This document shows positions 1 through 7,800 of a stretch of DNA of 8,962 nucleotides, piece after piece. The notes beneath the pieces were generated by a model. The model was not told the origin of the DNA, ran no database searches, and was given only the letters and a program-made list of their open reading frames with translations. The DNA comes from Bacteroidota bacterium (GTDB lineage: Bacteria > CLD3 > SB21). Position numbers and translations under genes: made by a program. How positions within the stretch are numbered: position 1 is the first letter of the stretch; the number at the start of each line of letters is the position of its first letter. The DNA lies in the NCBI GenBank assembly GCA_020438245.1, contig JAGQUY010000364.1, positions 1-8,962 on the forward strand, given 5' to 3'.

Positions 1-1
1 A

Positions 2-154
2 CCGGAACACTCCGAATACAAGTGGACAGCGTTCGAAGAGACTTTCGCTGAGCTTCCTTGGCCGGCACAAAAAGAGGGCCTCAGAATTGCGCACGAATTT
101 ATTGTGGGTTTGAGAGAAGTCAGCGGTTTTTTGGAAATCAAACTCCAGCCTTGA
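2..154 (+). CDS. NUDIX hydrolase, C-terminal fragment
   Basis: An open frame enters from the left edge and encodes 50 residues before a TGA at 152-154. It begins PEHSEYKWTAFEET and continues with a LPWPAQKEGLRIAHEF segment. This pattern, (E)HSEY(R/K)W..FEEA..LPW...(K/R)..L...H(E/)..., is what I know from the end of NUDIX hydrolases of the MutT/NudB-like type, where it follows the catalytic NUDIX box and forms the last strand and helix. The catalytic box (GX5EX7REUXEEXGU) would lie upstream, outside the window, so substrate and activity cannot be judged. The last 17 bp overlap the 3' end of the convergent permease gene. The frame is short but its codons read as a coherent protein up to a natural family end. 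The identification rests on this short tail only. Confidence 0.68.
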   Translation, partial: PEHSEYKWTAFEETFAELPWPAQKEGLRIAHEFIVGLREVSGFLEIKLQP

Positions 155-1514
155 TTCGCGGATCCAACACGTCTCGCAATCCGTCCCCAATCACGTTAAA
201 GGATGTGACAACCAGTACCATGGCCAGGCCCGGCATCGTGGAGATCCACCATGCGACCAGCAAGGAGTCCCTTCCTTCGTTGATCATGTTGCCCCAACTG
301 GCCGTAGGTGGCTGAACACCCAATCCAAGAAAGCTGAGACCGGCCTCGATCAATATGATAGTCCCGATTCGCAGTGAGGCGGCTACGATAACCGGAGACA
401 GGGCGTTCGGAAGCAGATGTTTGAAAACGATTCTGGCGCCGGAATACCCTAACGCCTGCGCTGCCAACACAAATTCCTGCTCCTTCAAAGACAAAATCTG
501 ACCCCGAACCAAGCGCGCAACTCCCATCCAGCCTGTTAATCCCAGAATCAGAATCAGCCACAGAAGTGAATTCCCAAAGATCGCTACGATCAGCAGAATC
601 AGAAAAAGACCCGGAAATGCCAATACCAAGTCAACCGTACGCATGAGGACACGGTCTGTCCATCCCCCATAGTAACCGGCAAGAACGCCGACCAAACTCC
701 CAAGCACAACCGCGACGATCATGGCGGAGATTCCAATGCTCAAGGAAATGCGAGCACCATATAGTATTCTGCTAAAAATATCCCGCCCATACTTGTCCGT
801 CCCAAACAAAAAAGTTCTTGAATCCGGAAGCAAGTCCTCCAACAGTTCTGTCGGAATGATTTCTCGTGTATTTCCTTGAACAAGAGTAACCGTTGAGTCA
901 GAGAGACGGATATCCGTAAGATACAGGATGTGCTCGTCACGATTCAGAAGCCGACGATTCAGGGTGATCCATCGGTCAAGAAGCGAGCTGGAGGCTCCAC
1001 TCGTGTCGGCAGGTTGACGGAGATTGACATACTTCAGTGATTCCATCGGCTTTTTTAATCGGGTCAGCAGAATATCCTGCTGATGATTCGGATCAACTGG
1101 GGCCAACAAGGGACTCCACAGGGCGGCTGCAACAAAAATGGTGATAACAAACGAGGCCCCTTTGACCAATCTATTTCTATGAAGTCGACGAAGGGCTTCA
1201 CGCATCGGCGTTGCCGTTTGATGCTCGCCGGACTTGTTCATCGGAAGTAATCGCCACGACAACCAAACGATCATGGCGGACAGACTCAGGGAGGCAATCC
1301 AAAAATCAAGCAGACGCAGATTGAAGGCAGCCCCTGCGCGACTGGGCTGGGTGACCAGCAACAGCAATCCTGCGGTCAACGACCATAAACCATCGCGAAA
1401 CAGATCCCATCTGATCAACAGAATAACGATCAAAAGGATCAGTGGGACGATTGGGAACAATCTAGTTCGGCCGTTGCCGGCAGGAGACGCACCCGATTGC
1501 TTCGAATCGCTCAT
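138..1514 (-). CDS. OppC/DppC-type ABC transporter permease with extended N-terminus and enlarged loop
   Basis: Inner-membrane permease subunit of the peptide/nickel (Opp/Dpp/Nik) ABC importer class; with a partner permease and two ATPases it would move a solute delivered by a binding protein. The start chosen is the ATG at 1514-1512, which overlaps the upstream stop as ATGA; a longer frame to 1643 would run through the NYN gene. The product is 458 residues against roughly 280-320 for typical DppC. The C-terminal half is canonical: FGTDKYGRDIFSR (about 237-249), the EAA loop EFVLAAQALGYSGA...LPN (347-370), ASLRIGTIILIEAGLSFLGLG (379-399), PPTASWGNMI (402-411) and the ending LRDVLDPR. Two parts are unusual: residues 1-105 carry about three hydrophobic segments (19-35, 43-56, 70-90) before the normal first helix (about 119-138), and about 80 residues (145-232) separate that helix from the FGTD motif. 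Third gene of the operon. Binding protein, second permease and ATPases are not in the window, so the substrate is unknown. Confidence 0.9.
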   Translation of the reverse strand: MSDSKQSGASPAGNGRTRLFPIVPLILLIVILLIRWDLFRDGLWSLTAGLLLLVTQPSRAGAAFNLRLLDFWIASLSLSAMIVWLSWRLLPMNKSGEHQTATPMREALRRLHRNRLVKGASFVITIFVAAALWSPLLAPVDPNHQQDILLTRLKKPMESLKYVNLRQPADTSGASSSLLDRWITLNRRLLNRDEHILYLTDIRLSDSTVTLVQGNTREIIPTELLEDLLPDSRTFLFGTDKYGRDIFSRILYGARISLSIGISAMIVAVVLGSLVGVLAGYYGGWTDRVLMRTVDLVLAFPGLFLILLIVAIFGNSLLWLILILGLTGWMGVARLVRGQILSLKEQEFVLAAQALGYSGARIVFKHLLPNALSPVIVAASLRIGTIILIEAGLSFLGLGVQPPTASWGNMINEGRDSLLVAWWISTMPGLAMVLVVTSFNVIGDGLRDVLDPRIKAGV

Positions 1515-1984
1515 TTGAACAAATTCAGCCACTCTTCCTTTTCGCCGGCCGACAGATTGGGTTCTTCTTTTTGGTCGGATTCTCCGGATGAAACACGTGC
1601 GCGTACTTTGGCATCGAATTCCTCGGAAGTCATCACCTTGCAACCGCTCGCTTTTGCATAGCGGTAAACCTCCAAGTCAGAACTTACCACGGTTATCTGA
1701 GATCGGTTCTTAAGATCATCAACGAGTTTCTTGATCACATCATCCGCTTTTCTTGGCGGTTTCGCAAAGGCAATATTCAATCCGCCGGCCCTGTCCGGAA
1801 GTTGGCTTGCCACATCTGCGCCGTCGAAAACAACCGTGCAGGAAGCCCTCTGGCTGCGCGCGAAGCCTTGGAGAGTCTTAAGCAAAGAGGCGCGTGCCTG
1901 TTCTAGTGCTGTTCCCAAACGGCTTCTGAACCGCGGTATGCGATGAATTACATTATATGCGTCGATGATCCAATGATGCTTCAT
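1511..1984 (-). CDS. YacP/Rae1-type NYN-domain protein (putative ribonuclease)
   Basis: 157-residue cytoplasmic protein of the YacP-like NYN family (PIN-like fold). The family includes Bacillus subtilis Rae1, a ribosome-associated endoribonuclease. Seen directly: N-terminal WIIDAYNVIH with Asp8 and Asn11, VVFDGAD with Asp54, KADDVI with Asp81/Asp82, and VVSSDLEVYRYA with Asp103. This acidic set is expected to hold the catalytic metal. The end SAGEKEEWLNLF resembles the C-terminal EWLKLF-like tail usual in the family, so the protein appears complete. Its ATG (1984-1982) overlaps the aminotransferase stop as ATGA, and its own TGA overlaps the permease ATG in the same way. No convincing Shine-Dalgarno precedes either start, which fits translational coupling. 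An RNase role is inferred from the family; the RNA target is unknown. Confidence 0.86.
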   Translation of the reverse strand: MKHHWIIDAYNVIHRIPRFRSRLGTALEQARASLLKTLQGFARSQRASCTVVFDGADVASQLPDRAGGLNIAFAKPPRKADDVIKKLVDDLKNRSQITVVSSDLEVYRYAKASGCKVMTSEEFDAKVRARVSSGESDQKEEPNLSAGEKEEWLNLFK

Positions 1985-3159
1985 AAGCCCGAACTTTCCG
2001 TCACCGCATCAAGGAACCCTTCCACCTCATCCATGGAATTGTAAAAATGCGGAGCGACACGGATATTTCCATTCCTGAGGGATACGATGAACCTCCTGGA
2101 TTTAAGACTGTCAAAAACCTTCCGAGTTGCGTCTTCAGATCTCATCGAAAAGGCGAGTATACCCGATCGATGGTCCGGCTCCATAGACGAAATGATCTTA
2201 CAGCCGGACGTTGTTAAACCCTGAACCAGTCGGTCGATGAGAAAAGTAACGTGCCGGTAGATATTACCAATGCCAACTTCCAACAGCAGGGACAGAGCTG
2301 CGTGCATTCCGTAAATTCCGATAAAATTTTCAGTGGCATATTCAAACCGCCTCGCATCGTCCAGAAGATCAATGCGGCTCGTGTCAAAATCCCATGCATT
2401 TTTTACGGAAAGCCAGCTTAGTGTGGCTACCTCCATTTCCTCAAGCAACTCCTCTCCGACATATTGGATGCCTATTCCGGCCGGACTCATCAGCCATTTG
2501 TGACCTCCATTGGCGAGAAAATCTATTCCCCAATCCTTCGCTTCAAGCGGAACGACGCCGCACCCTTGAATGGAATCGACTGAGAGCCACACGTCTTTTG
2601 ACCTGCATATTGTGCCAAGAGCCTCCAAGTTCGTTTTGAAGCCATTATGAAATTGAACAAAACTTACTGTTACCAGCCGTGTTCTGGTTGTAATGGCCCG
2701 TTCCAAGTCTTGTGAAGAAAAAACTCCGTTCCTGGTCGGCAGTATATCAATCTCCACTCCGTGTTTTTTTAAGTTTGTAAACGGGTAGATATTGGAGGGA
2801 AATTCGCCTGCCACCATTAGAATGCGATCACCTGTACGCCAAGTGAGCCCCTGTGCCAGATTGTTCAATGCTGCCGAAGTGTTCTTGACAAAGGCAATTC
2901 CGGTCGCAGGTGCTCCGATCAAATCGGCAACCATTATCCGCAGGTCTTCTCTCCGTTGAAGGGATGCTTCGATCTGGTCGACGCCGGAGGTCATTAAATC
3001 CTGCAAAAAAGAATCCATTGCATCCTTGACGCGAATCGACATCGGCGCAACGGCCGCATGATTCAAGTAGGTTACTTGCCGTACAATCGGGAAAAGGGAT
3101 CGCCAAGAGGACAGCTGATCTAAATCGAATACTTCGTTGTTTTTATTGGGTTTAACCAT
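1981..3159 (-). CDS. Class V (PLP-dependent) aminotransferase / cysteine desulfurase-like protein
   Basis: Fold-type I PLP enzyme of the aminotransferase class V superfamily (SufS/NifS, isopenicillin-N epimerase-like, kynureninase-like members). Motifs, numbered from the ATG at 3159: YLNHAAVAPMS near residues 31-41 replaces the common LNNAA/LDNAA substrate-site motif; VSFVQFHNGF near 165-174; WLSVDSIQGCG with the cofactor-ring Asp at 195; and FLANGGHKWLMSPAGIG with the Schiff-base Lys at 221 after His220. Length is 392 residues, normal for the family. A TTG at 3195 would add 12 residues; I prefer the ATG because the extension has no SD and family members begin about 20-30 residues before the LNHAA motif, although the ATG itself also lacks a clear SD. 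First gene of the minus-strand operon with the NYN protein and the permease. No active-site Cys typical of SufS is obvious, so desulfurase activity is doubtful and the exact reaction is unknown. Confidence 0.88.
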   Translation of the reverse strand: MVKPNKNNEVFDLDQLSSWRSLFPIVRQVTYLNHAAVAPMSIRVKDAMDSFLQDLMTSGVDQIEASLQRREDLRIMVADLIGAPATGIAFVKNTSAALNNLAQGLTWRTGDRILMVAGEFPSNIYPFTNLKKHGVEIDILPTRNGVFSSQDLERAITTRTRLVTVSFVQFHNGFKTNLEALGTICRSKDVWLSVDSIQGCGVVPLEAKDWGIDFLANGGHKWLMSPAGIGIQYVGEELLEEMEVATLSWLSVKNAWDFDTSRIDLLDDARRFEYATENFIGIYGMHAALSLLLEVGIGNIYRHVTFLIDRLVQGLTTSGCKIISSMEPDHRSGILAFSMRSEDATRKVFDSLKSRRFIVSLRNGNIRVAPHFYNSMDEVEGFLDAVTESSGL

Positions 3160-3225
3160 AAGATAGAAGGTCCGTATTTCTGAAGACTTTCGCAACTGGA
3201 ATTAACAAGATATCCACAAAAGAAA

Positions 3226-3254
3226 TTGACTCAGGGGGTCTTTTTTGTTATATT
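3226..3254 (+). promoter_or_regulatory. Sigma70-like promoter for queA
   Basis: TTGACT at 3226-3231 and TATATT at 3249-3254 are separated by exactly 17 bp, each matching the sigma70 consensus at five of six positions. Transcription would begin near 3261, giving a leader of about 39 nt before the queA ATG. The spacer contains a G run and a T run (GGGGGTC then six T). No operator or riboswitch-like fold is apparent in the short leader. Confidence 0.7.
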
Positions 3255-3276
3255 GCCCTGCTTTTCAAATTTCGAA
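3247..3276 (-). promoter_or_regulatory. Possible promoter for the aminotransferase operon
   Basis: Read on the minus strand, TTCGAA (3276-3271) is followed after 18 bp by TATAAC (3252-3247). The -10 matches the sigma70 consensus at five of six positions and the -35 at only three, so this is tentative. A start about 7 nt downstream would give a leader of roughly 80 nt to the ATG at 3159. The -10 overlaps that of the queA promoter on the other strand. Confidence 0.35.
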
Positions 3277-3291
3277 TTTATAGTTATTTAC

Positions 3292-3295
3292 GAGG
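3292..3295 (+). promoter_or_regulatory. Ribosome binding site of queA
   Basis: GAGG lies four bases before the ATG at 3300. The spacing is short, but it is the only purine-rich SD-like element near this start, and the protein begins with the family's usual N-terminus, so it supports 3300. Confidence 0.5.
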
Positions 3296-3299
3296 CATT

Positions 3300-4325
3300 A
3301 TGAAGCTCTCTGATTTCAAGTTCAAACTCCCGGAAAAATACATTGCCCAGTATCCGGTCAGCCCGCGTGACAAGTGTAAGCTCATGGTTCTGGATCGAAA
3401 GACCGGCGAAATGGAAGATAAGAAATTCCGCGATGTGGTGGAACATATCACCAAAAAAGACTGCCTTGTTGTGAACGAAACCAGAGTGTTTCCGGCACGA
3501 TTGATGGCCCGCAAGGAAAAAACCAATGCCAAAGTGGAAGTTTTTCTCCTGCGCGAGCTGGAATCCAACCTATGGGAAGTCTTGGTGAAGCCGGCGCGAA
3601 AAGTGCGCATTGGCAACCGTTTGGTAGTTGATGGCGTTTATTGCGATGTCATCGACAACACCGTTAGCGGCGGTCGGGTAGTGCGCTTCAACTATACTTC
3701 TGACTTCCATAAGTTCATCGACAAGATCGGTCAATGTCCGCTGCCTCCGTATATCAAGAGACCCGCCGAAGAAAGCGACAAAGAAGACTATCAAACTGTT
3801 TTTGCCCGGGTGCGCGGATCCGTTGCAGCGCCTACAGCCGGCCTTCATTTCACCAAAGAAATCATGTCGAAGCTGAAACGAAAGGGTGTCAAGATTGCTC
3901 CGTTGGTGCTTCACGTGGGTCTGGGAACGTTTCGAAAGGTGCAAGTAGAGGATTTGGGTCGGCACAAAATGGATTCCGAGTACTACGAAATCCCTGAAGA
4001 GACGGCCCGCGCAATCAATAAGACCAAGGATGAAGGAGGAAAAGTCATTGCGGTCGGATCTACAGCCATACGCAGCATTGAAAGTGCGGTAACCTCGCTC
4101 AATCGAGTCAAACCGCATCGTGGATGGACAGACAAATTCATATACCCGCCTTATGAGTTCAAGATTGTGGACAAGTTGATCACTAACTTCCACACACCAG
4201 AGTCAACCCTCCTGATGCTGGCCTGTGCGTTTGGCGGCCGTGAAAACATCCTCAAAGCTTATAAAAAGGCCATGAAGGACAATTACCGGTTTTACAGTTT
4301 TGGGGATGCGATGTTGATTGAGTAG
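3300..4325 (+). CDS. queA: S-adenosylmethionine:tRNA ribosyltransferase-isomerase
   Basis: Cytoplasmic enzyme of queuosine biosynthesis. It transfers and isomerises the ribosyl moiety of S-adenosylmethionine onto 7-aminomethyl-7-deazaguanine at the wobble position (34) of GUN-anticodon tRNAs, forming epoxyqueuosine. The 341-residue product has normal family length and the family motifs in order: the N-terminal DFKFKLPEKYIAQYP, LVVNETRVFPARL (56-68), KVEVFLLREL (78-87), VKPARK (96-101), PLPPYIKR (147-154), YQTVFARVRGSVAAPTAGLHFT (164-185), LHVGLGTF (204-211), HKMDSEYY (222-229), VIAVGSTAIRSIES (249-262), TNFHTPESTLLMLACAFGG (295-313) and the ending YRFYSFGDAMLI. The usual partner gene tgt is not adjacent; queA appears monocistronic, with its own promoter upstream and a strong terminator 25 nt past the stop. 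Many QueA proteins have an RDxSRL motif near residue 23, and this one reads RDKCKL, a mild variation. Confidence 0.98.
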   Translation: MKLSDFKFKLPEKYIAQYPVSPRDKCKLMVLDRKTGEMEDKKFRDVVEHITKKDCLVVNETRVFPARLMARKEKTNAKVEVFLLRELESNLWEVLVKPARKVRIGNRLVVDGVYCDVIDNTVSGGRVVRFNYTSDFHKFIDKIGQCPLPPYIKRPAEESDKEDYQTVFARVRGSVAAPTAGLHFTKEIMSKLKRKGVKIAPLVLHVGLGTFRKVQVEDLGRHKMDSEYYEIPEETARAINKTKDEGGKVIAVGSTAIRSIESAVTSLNRVKPHRGWTDKFIYPPYEFKIVDKLITNFHTPESTLLMLACAFGGRENILKAYKKAMKDNYRFYSFGDAMLIE

Positions 4326-4344
4326 CAGAACTTGAACTAGAATT

Positions 4345-4378
4345 AAAAAAGGCTGTCTGAAGAGACAGCCTTTTTTTT
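4345..4378. terminator. Rho-independent terminator, probably bidirectional
   Basis: An 8-bp perfect stem GGCTGTCT (4351-4358) and AGACAGCC (4363-4370) closes a GAAG loop. It is followed by eight T (4371-4378) and preceded by six A (4345-4350), which can extend the stem. On the + strand it terminates queA. On the minus strand the A run becomes a U tract, so it can also terminate the operon ending at 4399. The two genes converge on it. Confidence 0.92.
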
Positions 4379-4398
4379 GGCCAATCGTCAGAGTCAAT

Positions 4399-4854
4399 TC
4401 AGTTCAATGACAGAGACTTCACCCACTTCGACGCCTCCTCAACATAAAATGACTCTTTATAGTCGTTCCACTTCTTCATTTCATCCGGATAATCCTTCAG
4501 TGCCTCCAACAGGCGAAGGGTTGGATTACGGCTCTTGCGCATCGCTTCCAGCTTCTTGGACAGTTCCTTGTCCTTCACCTGCGTGTAAAACGTTGTCATC
4601 AAACGCAGCTGCTCGGCGAACGAGAGGTTCGGCACCTGAATCATAGTACATTTCGGATCGAACATAATGGCTTCAGCAATTTGAGCTGCGTTTTTTGCCA
4701 TATCCGGCACACTTTCAGGATCATCATCTTCAACTGCATCCAAAATATCCCTCGAAATGCGCGTCACTTTCCCGTCACTCTTGTTGAGATAAAACTCCGC
4801 GTATAGGCGGTTGTCTTCCATTGCAGCCGCAATCTCTTTCAGATTGACATCCAT
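4399..4854 (-). CDS. UPF0158-family protein
   Basis: 151-residue, probably cytosolic protein of unknown function that I recognise as UPF0158-like. The pattern seen is an N-terminal LKEIAAAMEDN...YAEFYLNKSDGKV (a helix, then strand and turn as in xYLNxxTGEV), an acidic stretch VEDDDPESVPD (41-51), MIQVPNLSFAEQLRLMTTFYTQV (71-93) matching the family's 'IP...e..rlM..F...v', then LLEALKDYPDEMKKWNDYKE (115-134) and a final WVKSLSL. No signal peptide, membrane segment or cysteine motif is seen apart from a lone Cys69. A strong SD (AAGGAGG at 4865-4859) sits six bases before the ATG. The gene begins 9 nt after the stop of the large secreted protein, so the two are almost certainly co-transcribed. 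No biochemical role is known to me for this family, so none is assigned. Confidence 0.75.
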   Translation of the reverse strand: MDVNLKEIAAAMEDNRLYAEFYLNKSDGKVTRISRDILDAVEDDDPESVPDMAKNAAQIAEAIMFDPKCTMIQVPNLSFAEQLRLMTTFYTQVKDKELSKKLEAMRKSRNPTLRLLEALKDYPDEMKKWNDYKESFYVEEASKWVKSLSLN

Positions 4855-4858
4855 ACAT

Positions 4859-4865
4859 CCTCCTT
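4859..4865 (-). promoter_or_regulatory. Strong ribosome binding site of the UPF0158 gene, overlapping the upstream stop
   Basis: AAGGAGG (minus strand, 4865-4859) is a near-perfect SD. Its two A bases are the last two bases of the TAA stop (4866-4864) of the preceding gene. This fixes the start at the ATG 4854-4852; the out-of-frame ATG at 4858-4856 is too close to the SD to be used. The layout suggests re-initiation after the upstream stop. Confidence 0.85.
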
Positions 4866-7800
4866 ATTCTTGAGCCGCTTTTTCGACCGTAATAGTGCAC
4901 GACTTGGAATCCGACAGGCTCCCGTCGGTAACCTTGATTGTCACCGTATACGATCCTGCTTGTCCGACCTGCGGAGTCCAAGAGAAGCTGCCGTCACCGG
5001 ATAGACTGGCACCTGTCGGAGCACCGGTCATTGTAAACGTTAGTTTATCATTTTTGTCCGGATCGTTGGCGCTTGCCTGAAATAAAATTGAGCCGCCTTC
5101 CTTGCCGGAAGCCCCGGAAAGAGAATTCAGTACCGGTGCGCGATTTACGTTCGTAACTGTGATACTTTGCGTTTTCGTATCCTCCATACCGCCGGGATCC
5201 TTGAGGTGAAGGTTCACGTTGTAATCGCCCGCTTGGTCATACGTCGGCGTCCAGTTGAATTTTCCGTCTGCTGAAAAGGTTGCACCGCTCGGTAACCCGT
5301 CTGCAGAAAAGGTCAACTTGCCCGCGTCTTCCTTATCCGGATCCGTTCCGGTCAACACAAATGCCAGGTTGCTGTTTTCGGCAATTTTCTGAGTAATAAT
5401 CTGACCAATGGCCGGTTTACGATTAACATTCTTTATACTGATCGCTGCGGACTTGGTATCGCCGAGGCCCGAGGGATCTGTGACTTTGAAGGTGACGTTG
5501 TACTCGCCAGCCTGCTCGTAGGTCGGCGTCCAGGTCAGTGTCTTCGCACCCGCGTTGAACACAGCGCCTTGAGGAAGCCCTTGTGCCGTTAGCGTCAGCT
5601 TACCGGCATCTTCCTTGTCGGGATCACTCACTTCCACCGTCATTTCAAATTTCTGTCCCTCCTCACCGCTCTTCGCCGCGATATCGCTCATCACCGGCGG
5701 CCGATTGACGTGCTTTACGTTGACAGTAACGGTCTTGCTGTCAGTTCCCTGCAGCAGGTCGGTCACGGAGACCTTGATACTGTACGAACCCGATTGATCG
5801 TACGTTGGCGTCCAAGTAATCGTCTTGGCAACGGGATCAAAGGTAGCTCCCTGCGGAAGACCCTCGGCAGTATACTTCAATTTGCCGGCATCTTCTTTGT
5901 CCGGATCCACCGCTTCCGGAATCGTTATGGTAATAGCCTTATTTTCTTCCCCGGTCACAGCGGCGATGGTCTCAAGCTTCGGCAAACGATTTACGTTATT
6001 TACAGTTATCACAAGATCCTTGGTGTCACTTAAGCCGCTCGGATCTGCGACTTTGACCTTAACCGTGTAGACTCCAGATTGGTCGAAGGTCGGCGTCCAG
6101 TTGACCAGCAGAGTATTTTCAAACTGCTGGGCCGTTGCGCCCTGAGGAAGATCAGCAGCGGTCAAGACCAATTTGCCTGCGTCCTCTTTGTCCGGATCCG
6201 ATCCCTTTATCCGAACTTGCATGGCTTTGGTTTCATCCACGGTCTGTGCCACAACTTCTTCCAAAACAGGCTGCCGGTTGACGTGGTTTACGGTGATCTT
6301 GAACGTTGTAGTCGCCGTCAAACCCAACAAATCCTTGACCGTCACCTTGATCCCGTCGTACACACCGGATTGATCATAGGTCGGCGTCCATTTGATCGTT
6401 CTTGTGGCAGGATCAAACGACGCGCCTTGCGGAAGTTTTTCCGCTGTATAGGTAAGCTTTCCAATGTCCTCTTTGTCCGGATCCTGTCCTTCCGGCACAA
6501 CCAACGTAAATTCTTTCGCTTCGTCGGAGATTTGCGGCTCGACGACTGCAATAGTCGGCGGGCGATTGATATTCATAACAGTGATGGGAATACTCAACTC
6601 ATCCGTAGCGCCCGCGCCGTCGGTCGCGGTAAATGTTACCGTATACTCGCCCGACTGTTCATAGGTGGGTGTCCACGTCAAGGTGCGGGTCGTCTCATCG
6701 AACAGGGCACCCTCAGGTACGCTCTTGGCCTTTAGGACGACCTTGCCGTCATCTTCGATATCCGGATCGGCGGCGTTTACTTTGAAAACCAACTGTTTAA
6801 CTTCATCGATCTTTTGCGCCGTTATGCTGGAAATAAAGGGAGGTCTGTTCACGTGATTGACCGTAATGGCCGTAGATACGGTGTCCGACAATCCGTCGGG
6901 GTCACGCACGATGAAATACAATCCCGCATAACTACCGGATTGCTCATAGGTAGGCGTCCACGTAATCGTTTGGGAAGTCTTGTCAAATGCGGCGCCCGGC
7001 GGCAAATCAAATGCCGCATAGTCCAATTTACCGGCATCCTCTTTGTCAAGATCAGTTGCGGAAATCGCAAACCGAATTTCTTTATTTTCGTCCCCGGTGA
7101 ACGAAGGTTTCAAATCGGCAAATATCGGCGGCCGATTAACGTGGTTCACCGTCAGCGTCGTTTGCTTGACATCGGTGAGGCCGCCCGCATCCCGAACCTC
7201 AAAATTCAGCGTGTACGAACCAGACTGCTCATACGTTGGAATCCAGGAAAAGGAAAGAGAATCCCCGTTGAAAGTCGAACCTGTGGGAGGGTTAAGCAGT
7301 GAAACCTTCAGTTTGCCTTCATCCTCAACGTCCGGATCGGATGGACGATTGATCTTGAATGCGAGCGGTTTGTTTTCATCAACAACATAGTTTCCGGTAA
7401 TCGGCAGTGCCGGAGCGCGATTCGTATTTGTTACCGTTATCGTTACAGTATCTCTGGAGAACAGTTTGGATTGTGTTTTTTCCGTAGCCACCAGTATAAG
7501 GCCTTCGTACTTTCCAGACTGTTCAAAGGATGGCGTCCATGTCACCGTCGTGTCTTTTTCGTTGAATACCGCGCCCTCCGGCAAGAAATTTGCTGAAAAG
7601 GATATTGGATTGTCATCCGGATCATATCCGCGGATCTTAAATTGGATCTGCTGGTTTTCCGCAACGGTCATGTCTTGAAGCGGATAAATTACCGGCGGCT
7701 TATTGTGGATCAACGTTAGAATCGAGGTTACGTCTGCAACGATCATGAAAATATCGTATTTGACTACTCCATAAACTTGGCCGGGTGTGTCAAATCGGGA

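Noticed and set aside
58..315. 85-codon + strand open frame at the left edge
   Set aside because: It is out of frame with the NUDIX-like tail and antisense to the permease; the translation shows no family motif.
1514..1643. 43-residue N-terminal extension of the permease frame
   Set aside because: The extension runs inside the NYN gene, is rich in Arg and reads as out-of-frame sequence; the ATGA overlap at 1514 is the natural start.
1981..3159. Aminotransferase as a SufS/IscS cysteine desulfurase
   Set aside because: The PLP Lys motif fits class V generally, but no clear catalytic Cys loop or neighbouring Fe-S genes are seen, so only the superfamily call is made.
3160..3195. TTG start adding 12 residues to the aminotransferase
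   Set aside because: No SD precedes the TTG, and family alignment does not need the added residues; it is not excluded outright because the ATG SD is also weak.
3570..4193. 207-codon minus-strand open frame
   Set aside because: It lies wholly antisense to queA, whose motifs are complete; the translation looks non-protein-like.
6079..6735. 218-codon + strand open frame with internal periodicity
   Set aside because: It is antisense to the Ig-like repeats. Its periodicity mirrors the repeats on the coding strand and it has no RBS or family motif.
4876..7707. Regular 285-bp periodicity as a CRISPR or satellite array
   Set aside because: The period is a protein domain length, the units are diverged at DNA level and the frame is open throughout.
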